Assembly: GCA_017617475.1 (NCBI GenBank)
Contig: JAFZWC010000057.1
Span: 1 to 64,000, forward strand
Reading direction: 5' to 3'
DNA from: Bacteroidales bacterium
GTDB taxonomy: Bacteria; Bacteroidota; Bacteroidia; Bacteroidales; UBA932
DNA length: 64,000 bases
A program made the position numbers and the translations under genes. This document shows positions 26,801 to 35,121 of the stretch, piece after piece; the stretch's first letter is position 1, and every line of letters starts with the position of its first letter. Below the pieces are notes generated by a model. The model made no database searches. It was not told the origin of the DNA and worked only from the letters and a program-made list of their open reading frames with translations.

Positions 26801-27226
26801 TTTGCCATCAGCGTTCAGGAGGAGCCCACCGCCTGTTCCTGCCCCGCCTGCCAGAATCCTCTTCTGAAACGTGCCGTGGTGGTTACTTTGGCCGACGCGG
26901 CATCGGCCTGGCTGCAGCACAACCTGAAACGGCGCTGCGGAACCGAGGTGGTTCTGCCGGCCCTGGGATATGCCAGCTGCCCGGACCACAGCCTGCTGGG
27001 AACGGTGCTTCCGCTCATTCCAGCCCACGAAAAGCTGGGCATCCGTTTCACGGACAGCTTTGCCATGATTCCGGAAGCCTCCATCTGCGGCTTCGTGGTG
27101 CTGCATCCCCAGGCCTGGTATCCGGGCATCCATGCCATCGGCCCTGGGCAATATGAAACATACCGGAAAGAGCGCGGTTTTTCCGAAGAAGAGGCGCGTA
27201 AATTCTTAGGACACTTGACGAAATGA
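23813..27226 (+). CDS. metH: Cobalamin-dependent methionine synthase
   Basis: At least 1137 residues with all four MetH modules: homocysteine domain with zinc ligands Cys202 (NCSLGP) and Cys263/264 (GGCCGTT); pterin domain (NFTNIGERTNVAGSRKFARL); cobalamin domain with cap and the B12 ligand His726 (GDVHDIGKN); AdoMet-activation domain (FTDSFAMIPEASICGFVVLH). It transfers methyl from methyl-THF to homocysteine. Numbering is from ATG 23813, but homology clearly continues upstream (EEIARRILILDGAMGTM). The open frame back to the aspS stop has no ATG, GTG or TTG, so a rare start such as CTG 23762 is possible. Two palindromic or repeat-derived inserts lie in frame (residues about 577-598 and 863-872). 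metF overlaps by four nt. Confidence 0.95.
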   Translation: MGTMIQRQAPPEEDWHGNPEVLNFTHPEFIRGIHQAYIDAGADIIETNSFSANALSQAEYGCAPQAADMARAAARIAREAADAAPRKVWVAGSIGPTTHSLSLAPDVDRSAWRPYNFDDFVSAFREQIRGLVEGGVDCLLLETGFDALNTKAMIYAAADWDVPVMISAASSDRSGRTLTGQTLEAYFTAVGHARLLAFGLNCSLGPKDMQPLLEDVSRFADVPVICYPNAGLPDELGRYTLGPEDMAAAMEPMLSSVNIIGGCCGTTPDHIRALARLAEGRTPRAVPQKEKRLKVSGLEVVTVDPLNNFTNIGERTNVAGSRKFARLIAAGQYEEALQVAAQQIEGGAGVIDINMDDAMLDAPKEMETFLRHISGDPAVAKAAIMIDSSHWEAVLAGLKNAQGKCIVNSISLKEGAEAFLNKALEIKRLGAAMVVMAFDEQGQATTLDRKIEICARSYKLLTEAGIEPRDIIFDCNVLSVGTGIAEHARYGIDFIEAVRWIKAHLPGCYTSGGISNLSFAFRGNNPVREAMHAVFLYHAVQAGLDMGIVNPGLLLPYDAIEPKLRMAAEDVILCRDGGESISEGQKNGRCPSEMHPSATERLLELAASVTAGPAEEKAAAQVSDASAAERISACLLQGKSEGLAEAVLESLAQLGSAVNVIEGPLMSAMEEVGRRFGEGKMFLPQVVKSAKVMREAVSVLEPHFKAEEQTSGRPKVVIATVKGDVHDIGKNITGIVLGCNGFDVLDLGVMVDRDTILDTAEREKASIIAVSGLITPSLFQMEEICREMTRRGLSTPLFVGGATTSALHTAVKLAPLYAHVFHGSDASASAVLLKRCLADREAFEAQQHAAQQALRDSYNKPSSVIPSEVEGSLSGHLQGCPWRSMPVREVPLNLLQKYFDWKLFAAAAGLKTFPRPGRPGHEYLIQGQEILSHLNATVRVGMLLTSARAEGNAIVLDNGVRLPMLRQEKAVEHNGITRCWSLADFVPSQGSGPFGLFAISVQEEPTACSCPACQNPLLKRAVVVTLADAASAWLQHNLKRRCGTEVVLPALGYASCPDHSLLGTVLPLIPAHEKLGIRFTDSFAMIPEASICGFVVLHPQAWYPGIHAIGPGQYETYRKERGFSEEEARKFLGHLTK
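25541..25606. repeat. Long palindromic insert in the metH coding region
   Basis: Arms 25541-25563 and 25583-25606 pair over their whole length: 13 perfect bp next to the loop (GCATTTCGGAAGG / CCTTCCGAAATGC), then a 1-nt bulge and 10 bp with one mismatch (GGCGGAGAGA / TCCCTCCGCC). The loop is 19 nt. E. coli MetH runs directly from DVILNRRDDG to TERLLEL here; this protein has about 20 extra residues between DVILCRDGG and TERLLEL. The element is therefore a frame-preserving insertion. Confidence 0.8.
26401..26429 (+). repeat. Interspersed GTCATCCCGAGCGAAG element inside metH
   Basis: TGTCATCCCGAGCGAAGTCG and the next nine bases, read as VIPSEVEGS in the linker between the cobalamin and AdoMet-activation domains. 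Same reading frame as the copy in rsmA (19585-19613). The sequence is the kind of dispersed repeat seen in many Bacteroidota genomes. Confidence 0.75.
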
Positions 27227-28146
27227 AGATTGCAGACATGTTAAAAGGCTCGGCGAAGCCCTTTCCTTCGCTGGAGATTGTGCCGCCGCTGAACGGCATC
27301 CGCAAAGACCAGTTGCTGGCCACCGTGGGTCAGTTCATGGACTTTGCCCCGCGCTACATCAACGTGACCTGTCACCGCGACGAGTATGAGTACCGGCAGG
27401 CCCCGGACGGGAGTTTTACCCGCCACCTGGTGCGCAGCCGCCTGGATCCGGTGGCCGTTTGCGCCGCCGTCATGTCCGCCTACCCGGTGGAAATGGTCCC
27501 GCATATCATCTGCGCCGGTATTACGGAAGAGGAAATCTACAGCCAGATGTACAATTACCACTTCCTGGGCATTGAGAACGTGCTGGCCCTAAGGGGTGAT
27601 TCCATGAAGGGAGAAAAGCGCTTTACCCCCGCGCAGGGCGGCTTCAGCCATGCCAACGAGCTGGTGGCGGCCATCCGCCGCTTTGAGGGAAGCATCGGCG
27701 CCTCTTTCTGCGTGGGCGTGGGCGGCTATCCGGAAAAGCACTTCGAGGCGGCCAATCCCACGGAAGACCTGGCCCGCCTCAAGGACAAGGTGGATGCTGG
27801 GGCCGATTACATCATCACCCAGATGTTCTTCGACAACGCCGTCTTCTACCGCTTTGTGGACGCCTGTCGCGCCGCGGGCATCACGGTTCCCATTATCCCG
27901 GGCCTGAAACCGCTGTCCAACAAACGCCAGCTGGAGCTGCTCCCGGGCAGTTTTTCCATCGACATTCCGGAAGAATTCTCCAGCAGCGTCCGGGAGGCGG
28001 CTTCCGATGACGAAGCCTATGAACTGGGTACGGCCTGGTGCATTGCCCAGTGCAAGGACCTGCTGGCCCACGGGGTTCCCGCCGTGCATTTCTACACCAT
28101 GGGCAAACCCCGCAACATAGTTGAGGTCCTGAAGGCCTGTTTCTAA
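27223..28146 (+). CDS. metF: 5,10-methylenetetrahydrofolate reductase
   Basis: 307 residues, typical length. FAD-dependent TIM-barrel: SLEIVPPLNGI at the N-terminus, NVLALRGDSMKG (folate/FAD site), GADYIITQMFFDN and the C-terminal GVPAVHFYTMGKPRNI. It makes 5-methyl-THF, the methyl donor for the MetH coded just before it; the two overlap by four nt (ATGA). Its TAA and the convergent MBOAT gene's TAG share the bases CTAA (28143-28146). Confidence 0.96.
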   Translation: MKIADMLKGSAKPFPSLEIVPPLNGIRKDQLLATVGQFMDFAPRYINVTCHRDEYEYRQAPDGSFTRHLVRSRLDPVAVCAAVMSAYPVEMVPHIICAGITEEEIYSQMYNYHFLGIENVLALRGDSMKGEKRFTPAQGGFSHANELVAAIRRFEGSIGASFCVGVGGYPEKHFEAANPTEDLARLKDKVDAGADYIITQMFFDNAVFYRFVDACRAAGITVPIIPGLKPLSNKRQLELLPGSFSIDIPEEFSSSVREAASDDEAYELGTAWCIAQCKDLLAHGVPAVHFYTMGKPRNIVEVLKACF

Positions 28147-30071
28147 AACTGGAAGTAAATAAAGCTCTGAAGGTCGGCGGTGATGAACTGGTAGATTAAC
28201 AGCACCAGGAGCACCACCACCACGCCCATCCAGCCCAGGGGCAGACGGGCAAAGACCAGGCGATACCGGCGCTTGAAGCGCTCCGGAAGCCAGTGAATGA
28301 GCATTCCCACCACAAAAATAAGGAGGACGGCCCGGTGCTCCCACGCCATGGCGGGCACCTTGGACAAATCCCATGCACTGCCAATCTGGTTCACCATGTT
28401 CTTGGCGGTATTCCAGGCCTGTTCGTTGGCCAGGGCGGGGTCCAGGTTGGAGCCGCTGCGGAAGAACAGACGGGTGAAAGTGATGAATACGAAGGTCTGG
28501 AAGATATCCCAGGCCCGGGAAGTCCAGTCCAGGGCCCTCACCGCAAAGGGATCGCGCGCGCGGACCATATTCAGACTTGCATCCACGGTGTAGACGGGCT
28601 TCCGTTCAGGCACCAGGGACTTGATAATCCATTTGATGATGGTCCCGGCCCAGATAATGAGCAGCCACACCAGGAACATATTCCAGACCGGGGCCGGCGT
28701 CAGGCGGGATAGCAGCAGCACCAGCAGCGTGAAGAAAGACACTATGCCCGCTTTCTGGGCCATGGTGCGCTTGGTCCATACCTTATAAATGACCATGCCA
28801 ATGCCGTTGAGACCGCCCCAGATCATGAAATTCCAGCTGGCGCCGTGCCACAGACCCCCCAACAGCATGGTGTTCATGGAATTGATGTTGGTGGTGATGA
28901 GCTTGCGGTCGGCCGGCTTTTTCCAGGCCCAGAGGCCTATGGCACCCGCCACGGCCAGCACGGCGACGGCCACCCACCAGCTTCCACTGAGGAAAGAGCC
29001 GATGATGGCGATGGCCACAATGATGATATAGGTGCCCGGCGTAGCGTTGCGGTTGCCGCCCAGGGGGATGTACAGGTAGTCGCGCAGCCATCGGCTAAGC
29101 GTCATGTGCCAGCGACGCCAGAACTGCTGGGTATTCTCGGCCTTGTAGGGCGAGTTGAAGTTCTTGGGCAGATAGAAACCCATGAGCATGGCCACGCCAG
29201 TGGCAATATCCGTATATCCGGAGAAATCGGCATAAACCTGCAGCGAGTAGCAGAAAAGGGCCGACAGATTCTCGAAACCGCTGTACATGAGCGGGTTCTC
29301 GAACACGCGGTCGGCGAAGTTGACGGCCAGATAGTCGGCCAGGATAAGCTTCTTGAGCAGGCCGTTCATGATCCAGAAGACGGCTATGCCGAACCAGCGC
29401 CGGCTCAGGTTATACGGCTTGTGCAGCTGCTCTACAAACTCTACGGCACGCACGATGGGACCGGCCACCAGCTGCGGGAAGAAGCTCAGGTAAAAGCCGA
29501 AGTCCAGGAAGTTCCTCACAGGCGCAATCTTGCGCCGCTTCACGTCCACCATGTAGCTCACCGCCTGGAACGTGAAGAAAGAGATGCCCACCGGCAGGAT
29601 GATGGCGTCTACCCGGAAGACCTCGGCCCCCGTGAGCATGTTAAGCCATTCTCCCAGTACGTCGTACACCTCCAGCGACAGGCCGAAGAGGTTGTTCACG
29701 AAATCCGTGAGGAAGTAGGCGTACTTGAAATACGCCAGCACGCCCAGGTCCACGGCCACGCTGAAGGCTGTTAGCACAGAGCGTCCCTTTTCTCCTTTAA
29801 GCCGATACAGAAGCTTGGCTGCCAGGAAGTTATAGACTATCACAAAGACCAGAAGGGCCAGGAAAACGCCGCTGGTCTTGTAATAGAAGAACAGCGAAAC
29901 GGCAAAGAGATAACCGTTTCGCAGAAGGGGCTTGGAATGGATGAGCGAGAACAGGGCGAAAACCAGCGCGAAGAACGCCCAGAAATAAAACTGGGTGAAC
30001 AGCAGGGGGTGCGCCTGGTCAAAGGAGAACAGGTTCTTCAGGAAATCCCATATGAGATCCCAGAAGGTCAT
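28143..30071 (-). CDS. MBOAT-family membrane O-acyltransferase (AlgI/PatA-like)
   Basis: 642 residues, polytopic. MBOAT blocks: YADFSGYTDIATGVAMLMGF, WRRWHMTLSRWLRDYLYIPL and the catalytic His in GGLWHGASWNF (about residue 408). AlgI-type enzymes move acyl groups across the membrane to modify a surface polymer. Between PLGGNR and LLGGLWHG there are about 60 extra residues forming a further hydrophobic hairpin, and the C-terminus carries more helices, which makes the protein longer than the ~480 of AlgI. It is the last of three overlapping genes after two SGNH proteins, the layout of an extracellular O-acetylation system. Confidence 0.9.
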   Translation of the reverse strand: MTFWDLIWDFLKNLFSFDQAHPLLFTQFYFWAFFALVFALFSLIHSKPLLRNGYLFAVSLFFYYKTSGVFLALLVFVIVYNFLAAKLLYRLKGEKGRSVLTAFSVAVDLGVLAYFKYAYFLTDFVNNLFGLSLEVYDVLGEWLNMLTGAEVFRVDAIILPVGISFFTFQAVSYMVDVKRRKIAPVRNFLDFGFYLSFFPQLVAGPIVRAVEFVEQLHKPYNLSRRWFGIAVFWIMNGLLKKLILADYLAVNFADRVFENPLMYSGFENLSALFCYSLQVYADFSGYTDIATGVAMLMGFYLPKNFNSPYKAENTQQFWRRWHMTLSRWLRDYLYIPLGGNRNATPGTYIIIVAIAIIGSFLSGSWWVAVAVLAVAGAIGLWAWKKPADRKLITTNINSMNTMLLGGLWHGASWNFMIWGGLNGIGMVIYKVWTKRTMAQKAGIVSFFTLLVLLLSRLTPAPVWNMFLVWLLIIWAGTIIKWIIKSLVPERKPVYTVDASLNMVRARDPFAVRALDWTSRAWDIFQTFVFITFTRLFFRSGSNLDPALANEQAWNTAKNMVNQIGSAWDLSKVPAMAWEHRAVLLIFVVGMLIHWLPERFKRRYRLVFARLPLGWMGVVVVLLVLLIYQFITADLQSFIYFQF

Positions 30072-31255
30072 CTGTGCAGGTAGTAGTCGTCCAGGATGGC
30101 GTCAAACAGCAAATCGGCCACCTCGCGGTAACCCAGCGGAGTAAAGTGAACCTTGTCAGACTGGGCCAGGCCGGCAGTCTCCCACTTGGCCATGGAACCA
30201 TAACCGCCCATTACCTCGTACCAGTCCCAGAACACGGCCTTGTATTCGGCGGCCAGGTCCCGGAAGGCCTGTTCGACCTGAGCCGTGTGCTCGTTGATGC
30301 CCCTTCCCCTGCGCCAGCTGTCGTTGATGCCGGTGAACAGGAACGCACAGTGGGGATTCACTTTCCGGATCTCGTGGATAATGGCGCGGTAGTTGGCCTT
30401 GAAATAGTCGGAGTCGAAGTCGGCCCCCTGGATATCGTTGATGCCGATGGAAAAGACCACCAGGTCCGGCTGGACGCGGCGGAGGTCCTCCACCAAATGC
30501 CGGCAGCGGCGCCAGGACTGCGTGGAAGCGCCGTTCACCCCGGCCTCACTCATGGTGAAACCGGCGTTGGGACGGTCCAGGTACAGGCCGCGGACCGTAT
30601 AGGTACCCTTGCCCCGGAAGGCCAGCTGAAGCCAGTCCGTATAATAGGGAAGGTCAAAATGGCACAGTTCTTTGCCGATGACGCCCTTCACCGTGTCCCG
30701 GCCGTTGAGGATAATTATGGGCTCCAGGGCACCCTCTCCCAGCACATCCACCTTGTTGAAGCAATAGTGCTGCTGCAGAAGCTGGGGCTCCTTGAGCACC
30801 AGGTCAATCACCACCCGGGCCGACGTGTCCCGCGCCATCACGGCCATGCCGCTCACGCCCAGTTCCAGGTCCCGGGGCTTGAGGCAGGTGCCGCTGTCCC
30901 AGGAACCCTGCCAGGAAGTATTATAACTGGCGGGAGTGTTGGTGCCGGCGGCCGAAAAGGGGAAAACCAGGCCCCTGCCGCCGTCAATTCCGTACCGTAG
31001 GGAAAGGAAATGCTTCCGGAGACGGTCCGTGAGGGTGCCGCCCTGGACATGCGAGCCGCCCATGTGAAGCACCTTCACGTCGGTGGAACCCGTCACCAGC
31101 AGGGAATCCAGCTTCCGGAGAAAGAGCTGGTAGTCGGGCGAAGACCCGGCCGGATACTGGATCCGGTTCTTGTCCGGACGCATAAAAGGATACCTGCGGG
31201 CCCCGGCGGGCAACAGGATTCCCAAAAACAACACACACAGAATCAATCGCTTCAT
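30068..31255 (-). CDS. SGNH/GDSL-type esterase or acetyltransferase, exported
   Basis: 395 residues with signal peptide (MKRLILCVLFLGILLPAGA). SGNH blocks: the Ser in VLHMGGSHVQGG (GGS instead of the usual GDS), Asn in FSIGINDIQG, and Asp-His in SDKVHFTPLGY. Such proteins finish or reverse polymer O-acetylation in the periplasm. Start overlaps the end of the second SGNH gene by four nt and its stop overlaps the MBOAT start, so all three are translationally coupled. Direction of the reaction (transfer or hydrolysis) cannot be read from sequence. Confidence 0.85.
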   Translation of the reverse strand: MKRLILCVLFLGILLPAGARRYPFMRPDKNRIQYPAGSSPDYQLFLRKLDSLLVTGSTDVKVLHMGGSHVQGGTLTDRLRKHFLSLRYGIDGGRGLVFPFSAAGTNTPASYNTSWQGSWDSGTCLKPRDLELGVSGMAVMARDTSARVVIDLVLKEPQLLQQHYCFNKVDVLGEGALEPIIILNGRDTVKGVIGKELCHFDLPYYTDWLQLAFRGKGTYTVRGLYLDRPNAGFTMSEAGVNGASTQSWRRCRHLVEDLRRVQPDLVVFSIGINDIQGADFDSDYFKANYRAIIHEIRKVNPHCAFLFTGINDSWRRGRGINEHTAQVEQAFRDLAAEYKAVFWDWYEVMGGYGSMAKWETAGLAQSDKVHFTPLGYREVADLLFDAILDDYYLHR

Positions 31256-32685
31256 CGTCTTTCCTTCATGAGTTCCCGCTCCTGGGGATAGGTTTTTCGG
31301 AGCTGGTAAAAGTCGTAATAAGTAAGGAGGGACCGGGTAAAGGTTTCACCCACTTCCTGGGCCCCGGCGGGGGTAAAGTGGATGTAGTCCGGACCGGCCA
31401 GGGGCGGGTTATGCTTCACCCATTGGACCATGGAATTCTCGCCGCCCATCATGCGGTAGAGGTCCCAGTAGGCGGCTTCGTTGCGGAGGGCCGTGGCCTT
31501 GAGGGAATCTACCAGTTGCGGCAGACGGGGCCAGGTTACTACACGGCCGTTCACGCTTTTGCCCATGTCGGACGGGCCGATGAACAGGATCCTGGCCTTG
31601 GGCGCCACCTCGTGGAAATACTTGAGCTGGGCCGTAATCTGTTCCTGGTACTGCTCAATGACGCGGGTATTGTTGATCACGGGCATATAGTTGCCGCCAA
31701 ACTGCATGATGATGAGGCGGGTGTCCATCATGTCCAGGCTCTCGGTCATGAGCGGCTTGGAGATGCGGGTGAAAATATTACCCGAACAGCCCCGCAGTGG
31801 CACATTGTCCACCGCCACGCCGCCGTTGCCGTCGGCACTGATGCCGTAAATCTCGGCGCTGCCCGTGATTCGGAGGCTGGCCTTGGTCACGGCGCGCGAA
31901 AAATGCCAGGTCTGCAGCACCACGCCGCTCTTTCCTTTCTGGGTGACGACCTTCGGCTTCAGGGTATCGGACACCACCTTTACGTCAAAATCCTGGCTGG
32001 GACGGCCGTAGAGGATGCTTACGCTGGAGAATTCCTTGGCGTTCTCCTTGGCATATTTGCTCTTGGACCCGCGGAGGGAGACCGTTCCGCCCCCGGTGAG
32101 CTGCACCACCTGGGCCAGCGGGCCATAACGGTTGTGCCCGGCGCGGACGGTAGTGGAATCGCCATACATGGTATATTGAACGAAGGCACCGCTGGCGCTC
32201 CGGGAAATGGAGGCCGACGGAACGTTGCTAAGCGCAGGGAAAAAGCCTGTCCCCATGCCGCCGAAACGCTCCTGGAGGCCCTGGCGCAGGTCTGAACTGA
32301 TACGGTCCAACTCTATCTGGGAATCGCCGTAATGCAGGATGCGGACGGGGGCGTCCAGTTCCTGCGCACGCTCCAGTTCCCGGAAGAAAGGATCGAAGAA
32401 ACGGAAATCGTCATCCGGAAGGAAAATGCGGTCCGGATTCTCATAGAAGAACTTGCGGTAGTGCTCCAGCGTATCCTGCTCCATGCGAAAGCGGGCGTCC
32501 AGGCTCCGCAGCACAGAGTCTACGTTCACCCGGGCCAGCTTGGCGTCAGCCAGGGACCGCTGATACGACGAATAACGGATGGTAAGCGGACCGGCGGCAA
32601 TGCCATCGGCCGGAAAAACCAGCCATAGCGCGCCCAGTGCCGCAAAAACACTCAGGAGAAATATGAGGACCTGTTTTGCCTTCAT
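31252..32685 (-). CDS. SGNH-fold envelope protein, membrane-anchored
   Basis: 477 residues starting with an uncleaved-looking hydrophobic anchor (VLIFLLSVFAALGALWLVF). SGNH blocks: ILHYGDSQIELDRI (Ser), IMQFGGN (Gly/Asn), and GPDYIHFTPAGAQE (Asp-His). A beta-rich region of about 150 residues separates the first and second blocks, like the extra modules of AlgX/PatB-type acetyltransferases. First gene of the three-gene O-acylation operon; -7 box six nt before its ATG. Confidence 0.85.
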   Translation of the reverse strand: MKAKQVLIFLLSVFAALGALWLVFPADGIAAGPLTIRYSSYQRSLADAKLARVNVDSVLRSLDARFRMEQDTLEHYRKFFYENPDRIFLPDDDFRFFDPFFRELERAQELDAPVRILHYGDSQIELDRISSDLRQGLQERFGGMGTGFFPALSNVPSASISRSASGAFVQYTMYGDSTTVRAGHNRYGPLAQVVQLTGGGTVSLRGSKSKYAKENAKEFSSVSILYGRPSQDFDVKVVSDTLKPKVVTQKGKSGVVLQTWHFSRAVTKASLRITGSAEIYGISADGNGGVAVDNVPLRGCSGNIFTRISKPLMTESLDMMDTRLIIMQFGGNYMPVINNTRVIEQYQEQITAQLKYFHEVAPKARILFIGPSDMGKSVNGRVVTWPRLPQLVDSLKATALRNEAAYWDLYRMMGGENSMVQWVKHNPPLAGPDYIHFTPAGAQEVGETFTRSLLTYYDFYQLRKTYPQERELMKERR

Positions 32686-32691
32686 AGTTTA

Positions 32692-32699
32692 CAAAGGTA
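32692..32699 (-). promoter_or_regulatory. -7 box of the O-acylation operon, possibly leaderless
   Basis: Minus-strand TACCTTTG followed by TAAACT and the ATG at 32685, almost the same arrangement as before cdaA (TATCTTTGTAAGCT-ATG). No TTG at standard spacing. Confidence 0.5.
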
Positions 32700-32770
32700 A
32701 ACATTTTCTTCCAATATCCTTCCCTCCAAAACCCGTGAAATGGAACTGCCTGATTAATAGCACCATACAC

Positions 32771-32803
32771 AAATCCTCCTCCGTAAAATGCGGAGGAGGA
32801 TTT
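32771..32803. terminator. Intrinsic terminator downstream of hppA
   Basis: Perfect 13-bp stem (AAATCCTCCTCCG / CGGAGGAGGATTT) with a 7-nt loop TAAAATG, about 60 nt past the hppA stop on the minus strand. The remaining 32700-32864 sequence has no gene that I can see. Confidence 0.8.
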
Positions 32804-32864
32804 ACATATCTTTCTGATTTTCAGTCGTTTCTATTTCACGCTATTTTTCCCCCAGGGGGAGAGG

Positions 32865-35072
32865 CTAGTGCAACATCACGGTCAAACCAGCCATGACAAT
32901 CGAAACCATACTCATCAGTTTGATGAGGATGTTGAGGGACGGGCCGGACGTGTCTTTGAAGGGGTCTCCTACGGTGTCTCCCACGATGGTGGCCTTGTGG
33001 GCCGGGGAGTTCTTGCCGCCGAAATTACCCTCTTCCACGTATTTCTTAGCATTGTCCCAAGCGCCTCCGGAGTTGGCCAGGAAGATGGCCAGCACGAAGC
33101 CGGCACCCAGGCCGCCGGCCAGCAGGCCAATCACGCCCGCAGGCCCAAGGATAACGCCCACCAGCATGGGAATCACTATGGCCAGCACCGAAGGGAGAAT
33201 CATCTCCTGCTGGGCGGCCTTGGTGGAGATGCGTACGCAGCTGGTGTAGTCCGGACGCTGTTTTCCTTCCAGGATACCCTTGATTTCGCGGAACTGACGG
33301 CGCACTTCCACCACCATCTTGGAGGCGGCGCGGCCCACGGCGTTCATGGTGAGACCGCAGAACAGGAAGGCCATCATGGAGCCGATGAAAACGCCCACCA
33401 GCACCATGGGATTCATAAGGGTAATGTCATAATAATCAACAATATCCGTAATGGAAGCAGAGAGGGTGTCCACGGTGCGGTCACCAATCTGCAGAACCGT
33501 CTTGCCAATGTGGCTGAAGCCAATCTTCAGTTCTTCTATATAGGAGGCCAGCAGGGCCAGGGCGGTGAGGGCGGCGGAGCCTATGGCAAAGCCCTTGCCC
33601 GTAGCGGCCGTGGTGTTGCCCAGGGAATCCAGCACATCCGTCTTTTCGCGTACGGAAGGGTCCAGTTCACTCATCTGGGCGTTGCCGCCGGCGTTGTCGG
33701 CAATGGGGCCGTAGGCGTCGGTGGCCAGGGTGATGCCCAGCGTGGAGAGCATGCCCACAGCAGCGATGGAAATGCCATACAGACCCAGGCTCAAAGTTTC
33801 CGTAGAGAAGTGGAAGCCGGTGGCGAAACCATAGGCCAGCAGGATGGCCACGGCAATGGTAATCACGGGAATGGCGGTGGAGCGCATGCCCAGGCCCACG
33901 CCGTTGATGACCACGGTGGCCGAACCCGTCTGGGCGCTGGAAGCCAACTTCCGGGTGGGCCGATAAGAATGCGATGTGTAGAACTCAGTGACCTTGCCCA
34001 CGATGACACCGGCACCCAGGCCGCTGAGCACGCTCAGGGACAGCTGCCACCACTGAGGGAGGCCTTTCTGGCCGTCGAAGCCCAGCATATAGAAAACACC
34101 GAAGGCCGCCACGGCAATGAGGATGGCGCTCAGGTTGGTTCCCACGCTCAGGGAGCCCAGCAGGTCCTTGAGGGTGGCCCCTTCCTTGGTGCGGACGGCA
34201 TAAATACCCAGAACGGAGAGGACCACGCCAATGGCCGCAATGACCATGGGGGCCAGAATGGCCTTCATCTGGATGTCCGTTCCCTGAGTGAAGAAGGCCG
34301 ATGCGCCCAGAGCCATGGTGGCAAGGATGGAACCGCAGTAGCTCTCGTACAGATCGGCTCCCATGCCGGCCACGTCACCCACGTTGTCGCCCACGTTGTC
34401 GGCAATGGTGGCGGGGTTGCGGGGATCGTCCTCGGGGATGTCCTGCTCCACTTTACCTACGATATCGGCTCCTACGTCGGCCGCCTTGGTGTAGATACCG
34501 CCGCCTACGCGGGCGAAGAGGGCCTGCGTAGAAGCACCCATGCCGAAGGTGAGCATGGTGGTGGTGATGACCACCAGGGTCTGGGCGGGAGTCACTTCCT
34601 GCACGAAAGCGTTGAGGACAATCCACCAGATGGAAATATCCAGCAGGCCCAGGCCCACCACGGTAAGGCCCATGACGGCGCCGCTGCGGAAGGCAATCTT
34701 AAGGCCGGAATTGAGGCTGCGCATGGTGGCGTTGGCCGTGCGGGCACTGGCATAGGTGGCCGTTTTCATGCCCACGAAGCCCGCCAGGCCGCTGAAGAAG
34801 CCGCCGGTGAGGAAGGCGAAGGGCACCCAGGGGTTCTGTACCCCGAAGCCGTAGGCCAGGATGGCAAAGAAGACCGACAGTACGATGAAGACAATCACAA
34901 CCACCTTGTACTGCTGGCGGAGGTACGCCATGGCACCTTCGCGTACGTATTGGGCGATTTCTTTCATGGTAGGGGTTCCTTCACTCTCCTTGAACATTTG
35001 CCGGAAGAAAATCCAGGCAAAGAGGAGGGCCACCACGGCGGCGGCCGGAACCAGGTAGAATAGCCAGTTCAT
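32865..35072 (-). CDS. hppA: Membrane-bound ion-translocating pyrophosphatase
   Basis: 735 residues, about 16 membrane helices. The PPi/Mg site is in ADVGADIVGKVEQDIPEDDP and NVGDNVGDVAGMGADLYESY, with a second acidic set DAYGPIADNAGGNAQM and GDTVGDPFKDTSGPS. GNTTAATGKG carries Ala where K+-independent enzymes have Lys, so this is the K+-dependent class, which includes Na+ and Na+/H+ pumps common in Bacteroidota. It couples hydrolysis of biosynthetic pyrophosphate to ion export. Transcribed alone. Confidence 0.96.
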   Translation of the reverse strand: MNWLFYLVPAAAVVALLFAWIFFRQMFKESEGTPTMKEIAQYVREGAMAYLRQQYKVVVIVFIVLSVFFAILAYGFGVQNPWVPFAFLTGGFFSGLAGFVGMKTATYASARTANATMRSLNSGLKIAFRSGAVMGLTVVGLGLLDISIWWIVLNAFVQEVTPAQTLVVITTTMLTFGMGASTQALFARVGGGIYTKAADVGADIVGKVEQDIPEDDPRNPATIADNVGDNVGDVAGMGADLYESYCGSILATMALGASAFFTQGTDIQMKAILAPMVIAAIGVVLSVLGIYAVRTKEGATLKDLLGSLSVGTNLSAILIAVAAFGVFYMLGFDGQKGLPQWWQLSLSVLSGLGAGVIVGKVTEFYTSHSYRPTRKLASSAQTGSATVVINGVGLGMRSTAIPVITIAVAILLAYGFATGFHFSTETLSLGLYGISIAAVGMLSTLGITLATDAYGPIADNAGGNAQMSELDPSVREKTDVLDSLGNTTAATGKGFAIGSAALTALALLASYIEELKIGFSHIGKTVLQIGDRTVDTLSASITDIVDYYDITLMNPMVLVGVFIGSMMAFLFCGLTMNAVGRAASKMVVEVRRQFREIKGILEGKQRPDYTSCVRISTKAAQQEMILPSVLAIVIPMLVGVILGPAGVIGLLAGGLGAGFVLAIFLANSGGAWDNAKKYVEEGNFGGKNSPAHKATIVGDTVGDPFKDTSGPSLNILIKLMSMVSIVMAGLTVMLH

Positions 35073-35109
35073 AGTATAGTTTCAGTGTATGGTTATCGTT
35101 TCAGTAGAG

Positions 35110-35117
35110 CAAAGATA
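35110..35117 (-). promoter_or_regulatory. -7 box of hppA
   Basis: Minus-strand TATCTTTG, 37 nt before the hppA ATG at 35072; the region also overlaps the end of the CYTH gene. No clear TTG partner. Confidence 0.5.
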
Positions 35118-35121
35118 AGGA

